DNA of 64,000 bases from Isoetes taiwanensis (lineage: Eukaryota; Streptophyta; Lycopodiopsida; Isoetales; Isoetaceae): contig JAJEKV010000571.1 in assembly GCA_021234155.1 (NCBI GenBank), positions 1 through 64,000 of the forward strand. Reading direction: 5' to 3'. The stretch's first letter is position 1, and each line of letters opens with the position of its first letter. Positions 1-12,066 of the stretch are shown here, one piece after another. Position numbers and translations under genes: made by a program. The notes beneath the pieces are model-generated. The model worked only from the letters and a program-made list of their open reading frames with translations, did not search any database and was not told the DNA's origin.

Positions 1-1499
1 TCTTAGGCGATTTCAAGACTAGTTAGACTCTTCGGAGACTTTTGTATCTAAAATATTACATGATATATAAATACAATTCTGTTGCACTTTAAATGTTTTG
101 TTGATGTATATTTACCCCACAATTATACCAACAAGCATAAACAATAGAGAACAAATGGAACAACCATATAGCCATTAATCCTTGTGGATGCGGCTGGGGC
201 TGAAAAAGCGAGGGGGCGACAGCTGCGAGACCTTATAGAAGAGCAAACCCGCCCGGACCACCCAGGCAAGGAACCTGTGTTGAAGATAGGAACCCGCTGA
301 CCGGGCGGGAATAGCCGGATGAGGGCGGATGCAGGCGGATAAAACACATTCACCCCATCGTTACCAGCGAGTGGGTTCGGTGGGCAATCTTTCCGATTGC
401 GCAAGCATCAGCTCGGCGGAGAGGAAGGGACAAGAGAACAAGAGAAGAGGAGATCCCCGAGTCGGAATCTTGAGCTCAGAGTTGATTTCGGACTCAGGCT
501 ACGAGGAAGAAGCGAGCTCGGGCAGGCGAGCGCCCGGAGGAGCGACAAAGAGATACGGGGGCCTCGGAGCTACGAGGAAGAAGGTAGATTCCGCAGGCAA
601 TGTATGGAAGGCAGGCGGGCGGTTCGAGAGCAGTCGAGGCTTAGAGCGAGGAGAGCATGTGGGCAGACGGAGAGAAATGAGGCGAAATGGGAAATGCTTA
701 TGGCATGAAGGATAAGGACAAAGGAGTTGCAACAGCCAACTTGAAAGAACCCTTTCGGTTGGTGGAAGGGTATGCAAGGCACCGCTTAGCGAGGATGCTT
801 GTAAGTTCGAGAAAAGTTTGCTAAAGCCTTCAAAAGCGCCATTCGTTCCAAAGGGAACATAAAATCGACGTGATGCGGTGATTTCTGCGGTTGCGGCAAG
901 GCAACAAGTCGATTAGAGAAATATCTGAGAATTCATGGGGGCTAAAGTGTAATAATAGAAGTTGGGAGAAGCATCACGATGAAAGCTATATAAATTTGAA
1001 TAGAGATCCATAAACAGCGAAACAATAAACTTGAGGGCGATTATCGAGCGAGAATCGAGCTATAGCTTGCGGGGTCGGGACCTCAGAATAAGCGGGCACA
1101 AGTAGCAGTACTTCGAGAGGCAAGCGGCGAGGCTAGCCAGAGCAGCGATCGAGTCGGCTAGAGACAATATGGTGGGGCGAGGAAAGCGGCGGGGAAAAGC
1201 GGTGTCCTTCAAGGACAAGCGAGGAGAAGTCAAACTACTCCAAAGCGATTGCAATCGCATTTTGCAAGCGATGCCCAAGGAAAGAGGCGAGGTGCATAGG
1301 CAGGTTATTGCTTGGTGCTTCGGTGAGCCATAGGGCAAGCGCCCCTCGTCATGAGTGCGACTCTAGCGAGTTGGGGAATTGGGGCGCTGTCGGACGGCGG
1401 CGGCCCGCGACTACATTGGTGAGTGTCACATCTTTGCCGCAATAGATCTGAGCAAGCCGAGAGCCCCGGTATAAGGTAATTTCCAGTAGGGAAGGCTAA

Positions 1500-1795
1500 A
1501 GCTAAATTATTCATAGTCTTGATAGGCACAAGGGAAGTAGCCACAACTTTGCATCCCAGAATATAGTTCGGATGTTGAAGTTGAAGCCGCTAAAGTCAAA
1601 GCCAAGACCCGTTGTTTTAGCAAATTAGTGCGATGCAAAGGCGTGACGGCCGGGCAAGAGAAATTAACTTCGACATCGACTTGCGAGATTAATATCGGAT
1701 GGGGCGCAGAATTAATGGGCATTGGAAAGTATGACTTGATCATAGGAATGCCGTACTTGGGGGCCAGGGGGCCATTGTCGGCCCAATGGCGGCGG
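1500..1795 (+). pseudogene. Retroviral-type aspartic protease remnant
   Basis: The start keeps a 'SSHNFAS' string like the residues that follow the catalytic DSG of Ty3 proteases (DSGATHNF), but the DSG itself is not readable. About 45 codons later, after stops and a frame change, 'ELMGIGKYDLIIGMPYLG' matches the C-terminal flap-to-end region 'YDvILGMdWL' of plant gypsy proteases. At least three stops and a frameshift separate the halves, so it is inactive. Confidence 0.7.
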
Positions 1796-2119
1796 TGACT
1801 TCAGCGCCCGGCAGCAGAATCATTGAGATAACGAGGTAAGAAGTTGTTCCCATCATCACGGTGCATGTCTTCTAAGCAATTTGTTCAGAAAGTGCATCAG
1901 AGTGAGCAAGTGGCATACATCTTCAAGCTTGAGATTAGTGGGCGGATTCGAAGAAACAAAGACAGCAGCCTTTCGACAATTTGCGAAACATTATCTCGGC
2001 TAATCACGAGGTTCCGCAGACCTCTTCCGGATGAGATCAAGCGGCTCCTCACTTATAGAAAGTCGAGTGCGAAATGCTTTTCGAACCGGGAACAAAGCCA
2101 ACAAGCAGGCTCCATATAG

Positions 2120-2830
2120 AATGACAACACGGGGTTATCGAATTTGCGGCGATTGCAGGAGCTGCTTTCGACCTGGAACATTAGACCTAGTGTCTCGCCG
2201 TTTTGGAGCGCCCATTCTTTTTGTCAAGAAAGAAGGATGGATCTTTGAGAATATGCATAGACTATAAGCGGTTGAATAAGCACACCATTAAGAACAAGTA
2301 TCTTCTAAGATCAGGGCGACTTGATGGATCAGCTCAAGGTGCAAAGATCTTCTCCAAAATCGACTTAAAAGGTGGGGTTATCATCAGATCAGGATAAAGG
2401 GAAGAAGACATCCATAAGAAGCCGCCTTGAGCGGTATGGGCATTATGAGTTCACGATGTGCCTTTGACTTATCAAATGCCCCATAGCGTTCATGAAGGCT
2501 CATGAGCGATATCTTCGGGGAGTTCACGGACACCTTTTGTGATTGTTTTCTTTGGTGACATTTTGGTGTATAGATCCCTTGAAGAACACATTACAACACG
2601 CGAAGGGTGCTGAAAAGTTGAAGAGCACCGGTTATGCATGAAGTTATTAAGTGTCATACCAACAGAAAGGTGGAGTATCTAGGTCATGTGATCTCCGGTG
2701 AAGGCATCTCAAGGACCCAGCCAAGTTAAAACCGTCATTGTTTGGCGAAGAATGTGCATGAAATTGAAGTTTCCTCGGCCTAGCGGTACTCTGAGAGGAA
2801 GTTAGTAAAGAACTTTGCTAAGATAGCAAC
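2120..2830 (+). pseudogene. Ty3/gypsy reverse transcriptase remnant
   Basis: Successive frames encode RT landmarks: a 'PYRM' entry (about 2113), 'FGAPILFVKKEG' (2200-2240), 'IDYKRLNKHTIKNKYLL' (2257-2310), 'GAKIFSKIDLKGG' (2338-2375), and then, across shifts, the regions for the YxDD-type active site (about 2545-2580) and 'VEYLGHVISGEGIS' (about 2670-2710). The known family carries these blocks in one ~200-residue domain; here they are split over all three frames. The catalytic aspartates cannot be read in one frame. Confidence 0.82.
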
Positions 2831-2879
2831 CCGGATTAATATAGACCCTATGGCGAGGCCGAGAGAAGGTGAAAAGATT

Positions 2880-3480
2880 GGGTAGAACATTGGCACAAAG
2901 AAAGCCCCAAAAAGGGGTTGAATTGTTGAAAGGCTTTAACAAGCCCGATCTTAACCCTGGGACACGGAGAAAGATAAGCTTGTAGCATCGGTCTGATAAG
3001 ATAGCCTCTGGTCACGATGCTTATGCAAGAAAGAAGCGTGTAGTAAGCATTATGATTCGGGGAAGATATGAGCAGCCCGAGGCTGCGCTTCTGATCTGTC
3101 GAAGGGAGTTGCCGGTTGTCGGGGGCATTAAGAATATGGAGGCATTGCCTCTTGGGAAGGAAGTTCCAATTGGATCTGAACCATGAGCCTCAATATGTAT
3201 TCCATAATACCACCTTAATCTGACTAGCGAGGAGATGGATGGAGTTCCTCGAAAATATGACTTTGATATAGTCTACAAGCGGGAAGCTCAATGTGTGTAG
3301 CGGATCATTTAAGGCATCGAACAACTAGAGTGCATTGCAATGCAATTTCGGCTCTCGGCGACTTTGGTAAAAGTTGAAAGAGTCCTTATATGGGATGTGG
3401 ATTTCAAGGAAGTATGGGCAAGCCTCTAAGGAGGGCGGAAACGGATAAAAGAAGCGGGGAGGCCTTCAAGCATTATAAGA
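2880..3480 (+). pseudogene. RNase H domain remnant
   Basis: Between RT and integrase, broken frames give 'RWMEFLEN' (about 3230) followed by a 'GKLNV' string (about 3285). These are the end of the Ty3/gypsy RNase H domain and its linker, normally 'RW...L..YDF.I.Y.pGk.N..AD.LSR'. Upstream (about 2940) is a string like 'SPILTL', the usual junction after RT. Acidic catalytic residues are not confidently visible. The assignment rests on position and these short blocks. Confidence 0.55.
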
Positions 3481-3539
3481 AGGAAGGCAACTGTTATACC
3501 ATAAGAACAAGTTGTCGTGCAGAATCATCGGTGTAAGGA

Positions 3540-4345
3540 GAAGTTGATCCTCCATGACCCAATAGCTGCCCATCTAGGGAGCCATGACGGGATTCATGAA
3601 AACATATTTCAAAGTCTTGCTGACTATTATGCCCGAGAATGAAGAAGCAAATAGCTGCTACATCAAGGAATGCGACTATGCGGTGACAAAGCGGGCGACT
3701 TCGAATTCGGGGGCATTAAAACCGATTAAGCGGTGCCAACTGAGTGGGGAGAATGTCGGCATGGATTTTCATCCACGGGACTCCCAAACGTGAGAGCAAG
3801 GATGCCTTAATGGTAGTGGTCGACAAGTTGTCGAAGATGGCACATTTGTGCCGGGAACTGACAGTCTGACCATGGATACCCGGCAAAGCTCTTCACCAAA
3901 AGAGATCTTGGGCTTCATGGCATGCCAAGGAGATCATCTCCGAAGCGAGGGGATCCGAAGTTCATGGCGCCTTTGGCAAAGACCTCTTTGCGGCGATCGG
4001 ACGAAGCTATCCATGAGTACGGCATATCATCCTCGGCGGATGGCGAGCCGGAGGCGGACCAGCGAGGATTTTAGGACATGCTACGAAACTATGTCTGGAA
4101 TAAGCAAGGTATGTGGGAAAATTTATTCACTTGGTGGGTTGCATACAATAGCACCAAGCCGAGGAATCATCCCAAATATGGCGTTTGCCAGTCGATTACG
4201 ATATCGATTGCCTAACTCAGGACACTTAGCACACAACCCAGTGTCCAAAAGTGGAAGTTTGCGGCGGATGTTGGTAGATATCACGGCTTGTGGGAAGTTT
4301 CGTGGCTATCGCTGGCGGCAGAAGTCGTCAAAAAGAGCATCGGCC
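3540..4345 (+). pseudogene. Retrotransposon integrase remnant
   Basis: A zinc-binding N-terminus is hinted at ('HDPIAAHLG', then CxxC-like residues at 3650-3690). The DDE core follows in shifting frames: 'VVVDKLSKMAHL' (about 3815), 'FTKEI...HGMP.EIIS' (about 3885-3940), 'FMAPLAK' (about 3960), then 'LSMSTAYHPRRM' (4005-4045), which corresponds to the 'ST.YHPQTDGq.ER' block containing the catalytic Glu. A 206-codon open stretch (3848-4468) covers part of it but runs through other frames, so it is not the true protein. Confidence 0.75.
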
Positions 4346-4479
4346 GACAAACATGAAGCGATAAAGTTCAAAGTTGGAGATGATGTTTGGCTCAAGATTA
4401 AGGTGAAGCCGGTGGCTTCGGGATCGGCAATTGCAGAAAGCTTGCTCCAAGGTGGGCTGGACCTTTGAGAATGGTGAAA

Positions 4480-4845
4480 CTAGGCAATCAAGCCTACAAG
4501 CTGAACTTGCCGACACACCTAAAAGATTCATAAAAGGTCTTCCACGCGTGAGTTTCTTTGAAGCACACAAATCGAGGCCAGTCTTGGATTAATAATCTTT
4601 ATTGGAAATAGCGGAGGAACGACTGGAAATGGTTACCTGAATTGATTCTTGATAAAGCTTTCCAAAAGCAGGGGTCGGAATTTCACCTCGTTATTTGGTC
4701 AGGTGAAACGCCCTACCGGTGGAAGGCGCCCGCGTGGGTATGAGAAGATTTAGTAAGCGGTACCCGCAGTTTATGGAGCAATGGGACAGCAAGGTCATCT
4801 CAGAAGAAATGACTCTGGAGCATGTCGTTGTGTGGAGTTAATTCT
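4480..4845 (+). pseudogene. Integrase C-terminus and possible chromodomain
   Basis: After the core, the translation gives 'YKLNLPTHLK' and then a 'VFHVSFFEAHK' type block (about 4540-4570), the conserved end of plant gypsy integrases. Downstream 'ILDKAFQKQGSEFHLV' followed by 'WSGETP' (4650-4715) has the spacing of a chromodomain (EILD.R....eyLVkW.G...). That would place the element among chromoviruses. One frameshift after 'ETP' breaks the rest. Confidence 0.6.
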
Positions 4846-4849
4846 TGTA

Positions 4850-5800
4850 TAGTTAAGATTAATCTGCATGCCACATACGTAGTATGGGTGCGTTGATGCG
4901 ATGATGGGACCATTCGGTGATCTCTGGGCGTGGTGTAATGTCAATGTAGGCATGACCGCGTTTCCCGCTTAGGCGAGTGGAAGGTAGATTAGAAAGTCCT
5001 ATTAATCCCGCGGAGTAGGCGACCTCGAAAGGAGGTCATTGAGGAATGCATTGATAGGAAAAGCACCTTTGGCCCCACTTATGCTTTGATAGGGGAATCT
5101 ATCGCGCCCCCCCCGAGAAGGATATCCTCCTGGTTGGGCAACTAAGTGTAGGCATGGCGGCATATAGGCATGTAAACATCTCCATGACCATAATGGAAGA
5201 TTCACCCCTCTTCCTCACAGCAGGAGATTAGCCATGCATCCATGTGTAGATAGGTGGGGTGGTCACCATATAACCAAAAATTTTAATTAATAATTAAATG
5301 GTACTAACGTGGTGATCGGCTGCCGAGGCGGTGGGCGCTGGGAGGCAGGAGGTGGGACTACGAAGACTTACAACACAAATTTTGTTGGAATGTGTTGCAA
5401 GGAATGAAAAGAAATGCCTCGGGCGTAATTTTAAAATTTTGATAAACTTAATCGTAATGTTAAGAAGTTTGGAGTAATCTGTTAGTAATGTTGTGAATTG
5501 ATAAGTTATTTCATAATATAATGATGTAATAATGTCATAAAATATTACCTTAAAGGTATTAATAAATAAATGTGTATTTTGGTAGTATATCATTGCATCC
5601 GTTGATTGCCAGGTTAGGAAGATTCCAGGTGGGAGAACCAGGATCTGCGGACAGCACATCATTTCAAGGTGAAGGGAGAATGTGCGTTCGGATACGATGT
5701 CACGCTCCGGGGCGTATATTATTACTGCTTGCCGCATCCATTATCCACCACAGGTTGGCGTGTACCTGTATGGCCAAGTGGGTAGCCCTAGGGGCAACTT
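4850..5800. other. Region after the gypsy relic, no gene seen
   Basis: This may include remains of a 3' LTR: it follows the polyprotein end directly and holds GC-rich stretches, for example a C9 run near 5107. No matching 5' copy was found in the window. From 5280 it turns AT-rich. A 147-codon minus-strand open stretch at 5294-5737 looks like chance. Confidence 0.4.
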
Positions 5801-6140
5801 GCTAAGAATGTGCATTAGTATTAATGTGCATTTTTCCAATGTACACATTAATGTGGGCACCACATTTCCATATTGGCCACTTGATGCCAAGTGGGCCATA
5901 CCCATAGATTGCAATTAATGTGCACATTTTCCAATGTACACATTCATTGTACTTCACACATTTCCATGTGAGAGCATTTTGGGTCACACATTTCCATGTG
6001 GGCACATTTGACCACCTAGCCCTTAAAGGCAAGTGGGCCCATTACCAATTATCCCACATGCCAAAGGGGATAATTGGAAACCTAACCACCCCTTGTCTAT
6101 ATAGGGTTGGAAACCCTAACTAACCTAATTTTTATTTTAG
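5800..6140 (+). promoter_or_regulatory. LTR U3-like promoter block with TATA box
   Basis: A motif reading TGTGCA...TTTTCCAATGTACACATT occurs at about 5825-5851 and again at about 5919-5946. A second motif, CACATTTCCATGTG, occurs at about 5956-5970 and 5986-6001. A third, AAGTGGGCC, occurs at about 5889 and 6030. A TATA-like TCTATATAGG lies at 6096-6105. Repeated enhancer-like words before a TATA box are typical of LTR U3 regions. No paired LTR was found, so a solo LTR or an unrelated promoter are both possible. Confidence 0.35.
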
Positions 6141-8530
6141 GGCTTTAGAACTGTTTTGGGCTGCCTCAGCATTAAGGCGCATCGACTTCTGCTGGGAGGT
6201 GCATCCTTAGTTCCTCGGTTCGGCGTTTCAGGATGGTCAGGAGCTCAGGTCAGGAGGAGCCCCTCAAGGATGGGGTATTTGGCCAGTTAGATAGTCTAAA
6301 CCCTATTTTAGGCATTGAATCGGTAGGTTTAGCCTATTAGATTGCCCATGGCACCCTCTAGAACTCTAGATAGCGATTCTAACTAAAGAACCTAACTCTA
6401 TGATATAGATTAAGATCTTTGTTCTTTAGTTCTTATACTGATCTATATGGATGATGTATCTCTGTGAACTCCTTGTATTGGGAAGGGGGTAGAGACCTAA
6501 AAGCTTTGTAGTTGATGCTCCTAGGTAGCCTCTCTAGCACCTTTGTAGATACTGACTGTGCACAAGAGCCACACACAGTTGTGGGTGAAGGGGCGGGGCC
6601 CGGCTTATAAGGAGGAGGGTTCATGTTGGAAAAAGCTCTTGAAGGAGCGACCCCTATGGTGTGTTATCTCTTTAGGGTCCTTTGTGACTAAGTCTAATGG
6701 CTTCTAGCATTATTGGGCAAGGCATATGGGCTGTTACTAAATGAATTAGTGAATAAGCCTTCCATTGAGTTCAAGTCGAATATGGGCGGTGGCCCTCTAG
6801 TCCTGTAGTCGGCTTCCATACAGATCTCTGGAGGGAGAGATCCCTACACCTTCATCGGGCGGGAGATATGACGAGATACGCCCTACGGCGCTATGCATCC
6901 GGCCGGAGCTCTGATCCAGTCCCAACACTTCCGGCCTACTACTTAAAGTGTGCACGGGGAGGGCGGATGGAGTGGACAACCCGGCCATGTTCTTATACCC
7001 GACCAAATCATTGCCATGAATACATGCGCAATGAACTCACGGGGAACTTAAGCTTGTCCGGTCCATCCACAGTATGCGAGCCTTGGGTAGGATTCCCTAT
7101 GTGATGTCTTGATCTTGCGTCTATGCGGATATGTGGCGGGCCATCCTTAGCGATGGTCATATGATGTTGATGTATGTACTCGGCATGTATGTTTTACTGC
7201 TTCCAGCGGCTAGGTGACTACGAGGGAGGGGGTGCAATGACCCTTCCACTCTTCCCACTTTGGAACAGATTCACGGTTGCGGTGTCATGTATGGAGGAGC
7301 CACTGTATTGTACGGGCTGGTATGGGATGAACTCACAGTTGTATCGGTGGAGTTACGCGTGTATCACAGTAGGGGCGTCCGCAGATAAGAGGCTCAAACA
7401 CAAACATTCGGCGTTGAAATAAGGTTTTGAAGGCAAACCTAAGAAAAAATCCCATGTTAGTTGATGATTGCACTCCATCCACGGCCTCAACTTCACGGAT
7501 GGCGAATCAAAAAGCTCATCCACATTATCGAACCACGGCAGTATCAACATTTTAATACACGCAGTGCGGCGTGGCCTGTATGATGCCATTGGCATAGCGA
7601 GACTAGATCTGAAGTCTCCATAGCTAGAGCACATGGCGGATGGCAAGAAGCGGTAGGGGAAAACACAAGTAGCTTGACCCGATGGGATGGCCCGGACCTA
7701 GAATCGTAATCTGGGTGGTCCATCTTAGCCCATCTAGGTCGTTGAATGAGATGTACATTCTCAATAGTCCCTATATAAGAGTGCATGCTCTAAATTTATG
7801 TGGTTTCTTGGTTCCTAAATTACGGAAAGGACCACATAGAATAGAAGTCATGACCATACCTCCTATACAAAGTCACAAATTATGACTCTAAAATGGGACA
7901 ACAACTTTCTAATATTGTAAGATCAAGCAACATGCCAATAGTACGCCCATTAGTATCACCATATGAAGATCATAAAGGCGAGGGGATGCATGAAACACCA
8001 ACCACTGGTCATATTAAGATACAAAGGAGCAAATCCACATGTGTATCCAAGCAGCGTGCCAATTAAAAATGATAGCACCTTTTTGCCAATCCTAAAGGCA
8101 TATTCAAAAGCATATCCCAAAGTGCCATAGACATGTAGATGTGAACCTATTACGGGTAGTTACGTTAAATGTAGAACCACCTTTTTGCCAAAGTAGCACA
8201 ACCATATACCAAGGACCGGCGGGAACCAGCACAACTTCCATTAATAATGTAATCTTTCAATTGCCACTATGGTAGACAACTTAGCGGACAATGCCATCTC
8301 CTTTGCGGAGACAACTTAGCATAATCGCATTCTGATATTTTGATGCACAATCATGCAAACAAAATGTCTTACCATGTAAATGGTAGTGGATGAACAATTG
8401 ATTTTGGTGGACAATTTATAGCATGTCGGGCTCAGAACAATTTCCTTTTCTAAGCAATTAAGCCCACATTTGTCATTGCAAAATAAAAAGAGCCACCTTA
8501 CACAACACCAAAAATCTAGAATTGAGCCCA
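6140..8530. other. No supported gene
   Basis: Mixed-composition sequence with short open stretches on both strands, none with recognisable motifs or codon structure. From 7700 on it is AT-rich and carries short repeated words such as GACAACTTAGC (8275 and 8308). Probably old repeat DNA. Confidence 0.5.
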
Positions 8531-9998
8531 TTGCGGGGCTCTAACATGGCATGAGGGGCTCAGGCATGCCATGTGGGATTCTACAATGCCAAGGTGCCTC
8601 TAACATGCCACGTGGATTCCACATGCCCTAGGCTCCAACATGTCAAGGTGGTTCAAACATGACACCCTAGGCTCCAACATGCAAGCTAGGCTCAAACATG
8701 CCAAGGTGGTTCAAACATGCCACCTAGGCTCCAAAATGTCACATGGGCTCCAACATGCCATGTGAGCCCCAACATACCCTAGGCTCAAACATGCCACCTA
8801 GGCTCCAAAATGCCATCGCGGGATCCAACATGCCACCTAGGCTCCAACATACCACCTATGCTCACAGGGGAAATGCCGCAGCGGGCTCCAATATGCCACA
8901 TGGGATCCAACATGCCACCTAGGCTCAAACATGCCACGTGGGCTCTAAGATGCCACCTAGGCTCTAACATGCCAAGTTGGCTCCAACATGCCACCTAGAC
9001 TCCTAACATGCCAAGGTGGCTCAAACGACATGCCACCTAGGCTCTAACATGCCAAGGTGGCTCCAACATCTCAAGGTGGCTCTAACATGCCAAGGTGGCT
9101 CCTAACATGCCAAGGTGGCTCAACATGCCACCTAGGCTCAACATGCCAAAGGTGGCTCAAACATGCCACATGGGCTCCAACATGCCATCTAGGCTCTAAC
9201 ATTCCAAGGTGGCTCAACATGCCACCCTGGGTTCCAACATACCAAGGTGGCCCAGCCATTGCCACTTGGGCTCGAACATGCCGCGTGGGCTCCAAAAATG
9301 CCACCCTGAGGCCATAACATGCCAAGGTGGCTCTAACCACCTAGGCTCTAACATGCCATGGAAACATGCCGCGTGGGCTCCACACATGCCACCTAGGCTC
9401 CTAACATGCCAAGGTGGCTTCAACATGTACGCGGTGGTTCCAACATGCCACTTAGGCTCCAACATGCCAAGGTGACTCGAAACATGCCGTGGGCTCCAAC
9501 ATGCCACCTAGGCTCCAACATGCCACCTAGGCTCAAACATACCAGGTGACTCAAACATGCCAGAGGGCTCCTAAAATGCCTCAACATGCCAAGGTGACTC
9601 AAACATGCCAAGGTGGCTCAAACATGCCACCTAGGCTCAAACATCAAGGTGACTCAAACATGCCCATGGGGCTCAAACATGCCCGTGGGCTCAACACATG
9701 CACCACCACCTAGGCTTCAACATGCGAAGGTATGTCAAACATGCTGGGTAGCTCAAACATGCCACATGGGCTCAAACATGACAAGGTGGCTCAAACATGG
9801 GGCTGGGGCTCCAACAGGTGGCTCAAACATGTCACCCTAAAGTTCCAACATGCCACCTAAGCTCCAAACATGCCAAAGTGGCTCAAACATGCCATGTGGG
9901 CTCCAACATGCCACCTAGGCTCCAACATGCCAAGGTGGCTCGGGGGCATCACCACCTAGGCACCAATATGCCACCTAGGCCACCTAAGGCACTCAAGT
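8530..9998. repeat. Degenerate ~19-bp tandem (minisatellite) array
   Basis: About 1.45 kb built from a unit of 18-20 bp. The two main variants are AACATGCCACCTAGGCTCC and AACATGCCAAGGTGGCTCA, often alternating; CCACCTAGG and CCAAGGTGG differ by little, so adjacent units are partly self-complementary. Dozens of copies are visible, with scattered point changes (CCACGTGGG, CCGCGTGGG) and small indels. Long open stretches on both strands here follow from the unit and are not genes. The same unit reappears at 25.9-26.7 kb. Confidence 0.95.
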
Positions 9999-12065
9999 AG
10001 TGACATGGCATGCCAAGTAAGAAAGGCGAGTTTTTGACTAGGCCAAAAAATGATCTTTGGTCTTTTCATTGGTGATATTGGTAAATTTTGGTTGACATTC
10101 CTAAATGGTGGTGATATGGACATGATGACTAGGACTTTTATGCAAAAATATGATAACCTTTGGATTTTTGGTAGGAGGAGTTTGGCAAAGAGATGGAATA
10201 GAGGGATATTGAGAAGAGGCAAAGCCCGGCCCGACACCCCTTCCCCCGTCGAACCCGGACCCGGGACTTTGTGCGGCTTCCTCACCCGGGGAGGGAGGCC
10301 GAGACCAGGAGGCGGGCCTGAGAAGGTTGTCGGGGGTAGCCTTTCCTACCATCCCTCCCGGAGGGGCAATCGCCAATGCCCCCCCTCCCCCCTCCTCCCC
10401 CCCTCCCTGGGAGCTCAATTCCCCCCTATCAGATCGTTGAATCCGTTGTTCAAATGTCTGCTTCGAGAAGGTTCAAAAAATCAAAGATCGTTTAGGAGAA
10501 CTTATCAAGCAGCGTCACGTCGGCAGGTGTAGAAGCCCAAGTGTTTGTCGTTGAGGCGATTACAAAGGCTTGGAATGGAAATTGGGCTTAGCCGTAATAG
10601 GTCAAAATGGCAAAATTACCCTAGGAACCAAATTACATGGTCATTTGGCAGCGAAATCTGATTCCCTCTCCATGGCCGGTATTCGCGGCCACCTCTTAGG
10701 CCAATTGATTTGAAACGTGTTGGACATGAGTTACTTTGGCGCTTCTTGGGAGAAAGGGGTGGTCTTATGCCACGAAACTTGGTCTCGGGGGTAAATATCG
10801 ATGTTTTGGGTCCATTGGCGAGCAGTTCCGGATGCGGGTGGGAGAGTTGCGGTCGAGGGGACGAGGCCTTGGAGGAGGACCTTTGGGGGTGACGCATCCG
10901 GGAAGGTTTATGAATTCCGATCTTCGATATCAGCAGCTTGCCTCTATGTGATGCCATTACGCAGATCCTGGTTGAATCCGACTAGGATATGGCCTGAAAG
11001 CGTAAACCTTGTGTCTTACTGGGTTATTGAAGGGTTTTACGTTATGGAAATTGAGTTTTAGTTGAGTTGCTGGGGATATGGTTGAGCTACTGATTGAAAG
11101 CAAAAGCAATAGGAGGTGTGAGGAATGGAATTTAGATTTATCCTCCTCCTAGTGTGGGCAATTAGAAGTCAAAGCCTTTACGTTGCATAAAAAAATGTTT
11201 GGAACCATTCGGGATGGCCAATAAATTCAAACTCTGTTATTTAGGTTGCTATGGCTATGCATGTTTAGAAAAGGTGCATCTAGTTATTGAAGAAAACTAC
11301 CATGTTTTAGCCTCTAGCGTGAAGCCACAGTGTGTGTTGCTGGAGTTGCGCCATGGGTTTGCGTGTGGGAGGGCAAGCGTGGTGGACTCTTGGATAACTA
11401 GATGGCGCTGCTAAACTGGCATCTTGACTTTCTCAAGCGAAATGCCGGACTGGATCGAAAATGATCCCCAAACAATTTGCTCTTGCAAACGACTCTTGAC
11501 TTCTAATTGCCACATTGGGAGAGGATAAATCAAATCCCATTCGTCAATTCCTCTTTGCTTCATGCTTTTTAACATGCACATCATAGCCAATTTATATTGC
11601 CCGATGAAGTTGATGCATTTTTTTATTGATGACATTAAAAGCAAAGTCAAGGGGGTAGAGATCGTCAATGGAGGCGGTCCCTTTATGGTCCATCCCTAAA
11701 TGGTTCACATCCAGCGACCAAGATTGCGGGTTTGAAATTCCCTCCTTTTCCCCTTTTTCACACACTAAAATTTAACCCAAAAAAAAATTTTTTATTTGGT
11801 GAGGGAGGCTAAATTGAGCCGGAGAAGATGCATTCAAAAAAGAGGTAATAAAGACCTTCAAAATGTTTCACATTTCGTGTATTTCTTGAAAAATGCCTTT
11901 ACCGATTCAAGATCATTCTTTACATGTGGTTTACGCATTTACATGTTCAAATTCGCCAAGCTAAATAGAACAAAACTTTTCAAAAAAAAAAACCACGATT
12001 TGTGGCCTAAAACAAAGCCGGCGCCAAGTGCATAAGCGGTAAGACCCGCCTCTGCGTTACAAATC
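9998..12065. other. No supported gene; GC-rich then AT-rich relic sequence
   Basis: A 160-codon plus-strand open stretch (10050-10532) is dominated by low-complexity Pro/Gly/Arg, translated from C/G runs at 10230-10430. Overlapping open stretches on both strands at 10616-11061 share the same GC-rich tract. Nothing recognisable was found. Confidence 0.5.
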
Positions 12066-12066
12066 T

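Larger units (their letters stand above)
329..4850 (+). mobile_element. Degenerate Ty3/gypsy LTR retrotransposon (internal region)
   Basis: A plus-strand Ty3/gypsy relic. The domains lie in canonical order: basic gag-like stretch (about 400-1000), aspartic protease end (about 1500-1790), reverse transcriptase (2120-2830), RNase H end (about 3190-3320), integrase (3540-4340) and a chromodomain-like tail (4640-4840). Every domain is broken by stops and frameshifts, so no polyprotein can be made. The order PR-RT-RH-INT separates Ty3/gypsy from Ty1/copia. The tail after the integrase suggests a chromovirus. I could not match a 5' LTR in the first 330 bases to sequence after 4850, so the LTRs are missing, diverged or outside the window. 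Family assignment is confident; borders are not. Confidence 0.85.

Noticed and set aside
3848-4468. 206-codon open stretch as a real gene
   Set aside because: It runs partly out of frame through integrase sequence. The true integrase blocks appear in the other two frames.
5294-5737. 147-codon minus-strand open stretch
   Set aside because: AT-rich, Ile/Tyr/Thr-rich translation without motifs. It is consistent with chance in low-GC DNA.
8785-9840. Many overlapping open stretches on both strands of the 19-bp array
   Set aside because: They are products of the repeat unit, which lacks stops in several frames. The sequence is Met/Pro/His/Trp/Ser-rich and periodic, with no gene signals.
8530-9998. 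CRISPR-like array
   Set aside because: Regular short repeats are present but there are no unique spacers of constant length, no leader and no cas genes. The host is a plant.
10050-10532. 160-codon plus-strand open stretch
   Set aside because: Half of it is a Pro/Gly/Arg translation of C/G runs, and no domain or homologous pattern is visible.
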